Source: Bacteroidota bacterium (GTDB lineage: Bacteria > Bacteroidota > Bacteroidia > Bacteroidales > Paludibacteraceae). From it: 36,563 nt of DNA. The notes below the pieces were generated by a model. It was not told where the DNA came from and searched no databases. It saw only the letters and a list, made by a program, of their open reading frames with translations. Location: the NCBI GenBank assembly GCA_030706455.1, contig JAUZOL010000016.1, forward strand, positions 1 through 36,563, read 5' to 3'. Positions 35,972 to 36,563 of this stretch are shown in pieces. The translations under genes were made by a program, and so were the position numbers. Positions within the stretch are counted from its first letter, which is position 1. Every line of letters begins with the position of its first letter.

Positions 35972-36064
35972 ATGAAACGAGCATGTTTTTACCAAAACAC
36001 AAACTTGCATGAAAATCAGGACATGCGAGTTCCATCCGGTAACTTAAAAACAAATTATTTTCGG

Positions 36065-36563
36065 ATGAAAAGGACTAAGATTATCTTTTTTATTTGTGCC
36101 CTTAGTGTAGTTTGTTTTTCTTCGGCACATGCACAGGTAAGAGTAAATGTGAATCTTGGAATACAACCAACCTGGGGACCCGCATCATATGACTATGCAG
36201 AGTATTATTTTCTGCCCGAATTAGGAATCTATTATTCGGTACCCGATCGTGTGTTTATCTATCCTCATGGCAACGGATGGAAGTTTGCCAAAAGGTTGCC
36301 GGGACGCTATCGCAATTTTGACCTTTACTCAACGTATAAAGTTGTGGTAAATGAGCCCAGACCGTACATGCGGCACGGATATTACGTAGAGCACTACCGC
36401 GACTACAGGAACATGCATCAGGAGAACCGTCGCGATTTCAGGGGCGATAACGGAATGCACCGGGGTTGGGAGAAGAATGGAAAGGCTCGCGGCTATGACA
36501 GAGATGATGATCGGGGCTACGATCACGACAATGACCGTGGTCACAGAGGGCATGGTCACGGAC
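36065..36563 (+). CDS. Secreted Arg/Asp/His-rich protein, incomplete at the window end
   Basis: The frame is open from the ATG to the last base, giving 166 residues and no stop. MKRTKIIFFICALSVVCFSSAHA is a Sec signal peptide. The mature part starts VRVNVNLGIQPTWGPASYDYAEYYFLPELGIYY, then a Tyr-rich beta region (DRVFIYPHGNGWKF, RYRNFDLYSTYKVVVNEPRP). From about residue 100 it becomes highly charged with RD/HR/GH repeats (GYDRDDDRGYDHDNDRG). Similar secreted hypothetical proteins occur in Bacteroidota; no function is known. An in-frame ATG at 35972 lies 31 codons upstream, directly after the repeated leader, so translation might begin there. I prefer 36065 because it begins the signal peptide. 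Confidence 0.7.
   Translation, partial: MKRTKIIFFICALSVVCFSSAHAQVRVNVNLGIQPTWGPASYDYAEYYFLPELGIYYSVPDRVFIYPHGNGWKFAKRLPGRYRNFDLYSTYKVVVNEPRPYMRHGYYVEHYRDYRNMHQENRRDFRGDNGMHRGWEKNGKARGYDRDDDRGYDHDNDRGHRGHGHG

Overview
The window comes from a Bacteroidota chromosome, most likely an anaerobic or environmental member of the Bacteroidales. The pointers are a MurF-Alr fusion protein, a DUF4494-YggS gene pair, a SusC/SusD pair, a secreted protein with a type IX secretion (T9SS) C-terminal sorting domain, and repeated Bacteroidota-type -7 promoter elements (TAnnTTTG) in place of sigma70 boxes. I cannot name the genus. No rRNA, tRNA, CRISPR array, prophage or complete insertion sequence was seen.

Layout. 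1-4864 (plus): the tail of a membrane protein, a lysophospholipid acyltransferase, a DUF4494 protein, the PLP-homeostasis protein YggS and the cell-wall fusion MurF-Alr. 5028-6185 (minus): a FucO-like iron alcohol dehydrogenase. 6427-9406 (plus): DNA polymerase IV with a C-terminal clamp-binding peptide, then an APC amino-acid permease. 9475-11208 (minus): a DJ-1/PfpI protein, a small secreted protein and a REP-associated tyrosine transposase (RAYT). 11209-12180 is a long non-coding stretch with a good promoter, leading to a T9SS-exported beta-helix protein (12181-13650). 13732-16262 (minus): a split ThrE/YjjP-YjjB exporter and a membrane-anchored metallophosphoesterase. 16542-17402 (plus): an AraC/GyrI-type regulator. 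17613-24501 (plus): SusC, SusD, an unknown secreted protein and a calcineurin-like phosphoesterase, which look like one outer-membrane uptake and processing operon. 24725-25531: a lipoprotein of unknown function. 25711-28028 (minus): MetY and CysK, sulfur assimilation into cysteine and homocysteine. 28131-30317 (minus): a LuxR-type response regulator, an outer-membrane beta-barrel-like protein and thiamine pyrophosphokinase. 30366-34400 (minus): two tandem Kup potassium transporters. 34690-36563 (plus): a double-CDGSH iron-sulfur protein, a Spy/DUF4890-like periplasmic protein and a secreted Arg/Asp/His-rich protein cut by the window end.

The most unusual signal is a palindrome family (14-base arm GTAGAGACGCACGG followed by its reverse complement). 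Two copies sit inside the RAYT coding sequence, read in the same frame as ETHG(R/C)ASL peptides, and a third lies between metY and cysK. RAYTs are known to act on such REP palindromes, so this transposase gene appears to carry its own candidate target as coding sequence. A second palindromic repeat family (arm beginning CACGCAAAG) lies upstream of the permease, and a third imperfect one follows murF-alr. Other points worth checking are the roughly 600-base leader before the beta-helix gene, a near-identical leader shared by the last two genes, a dyad at the dinB promoter, and a copy of CDGSH coding sequence inside that gene's 3' region.
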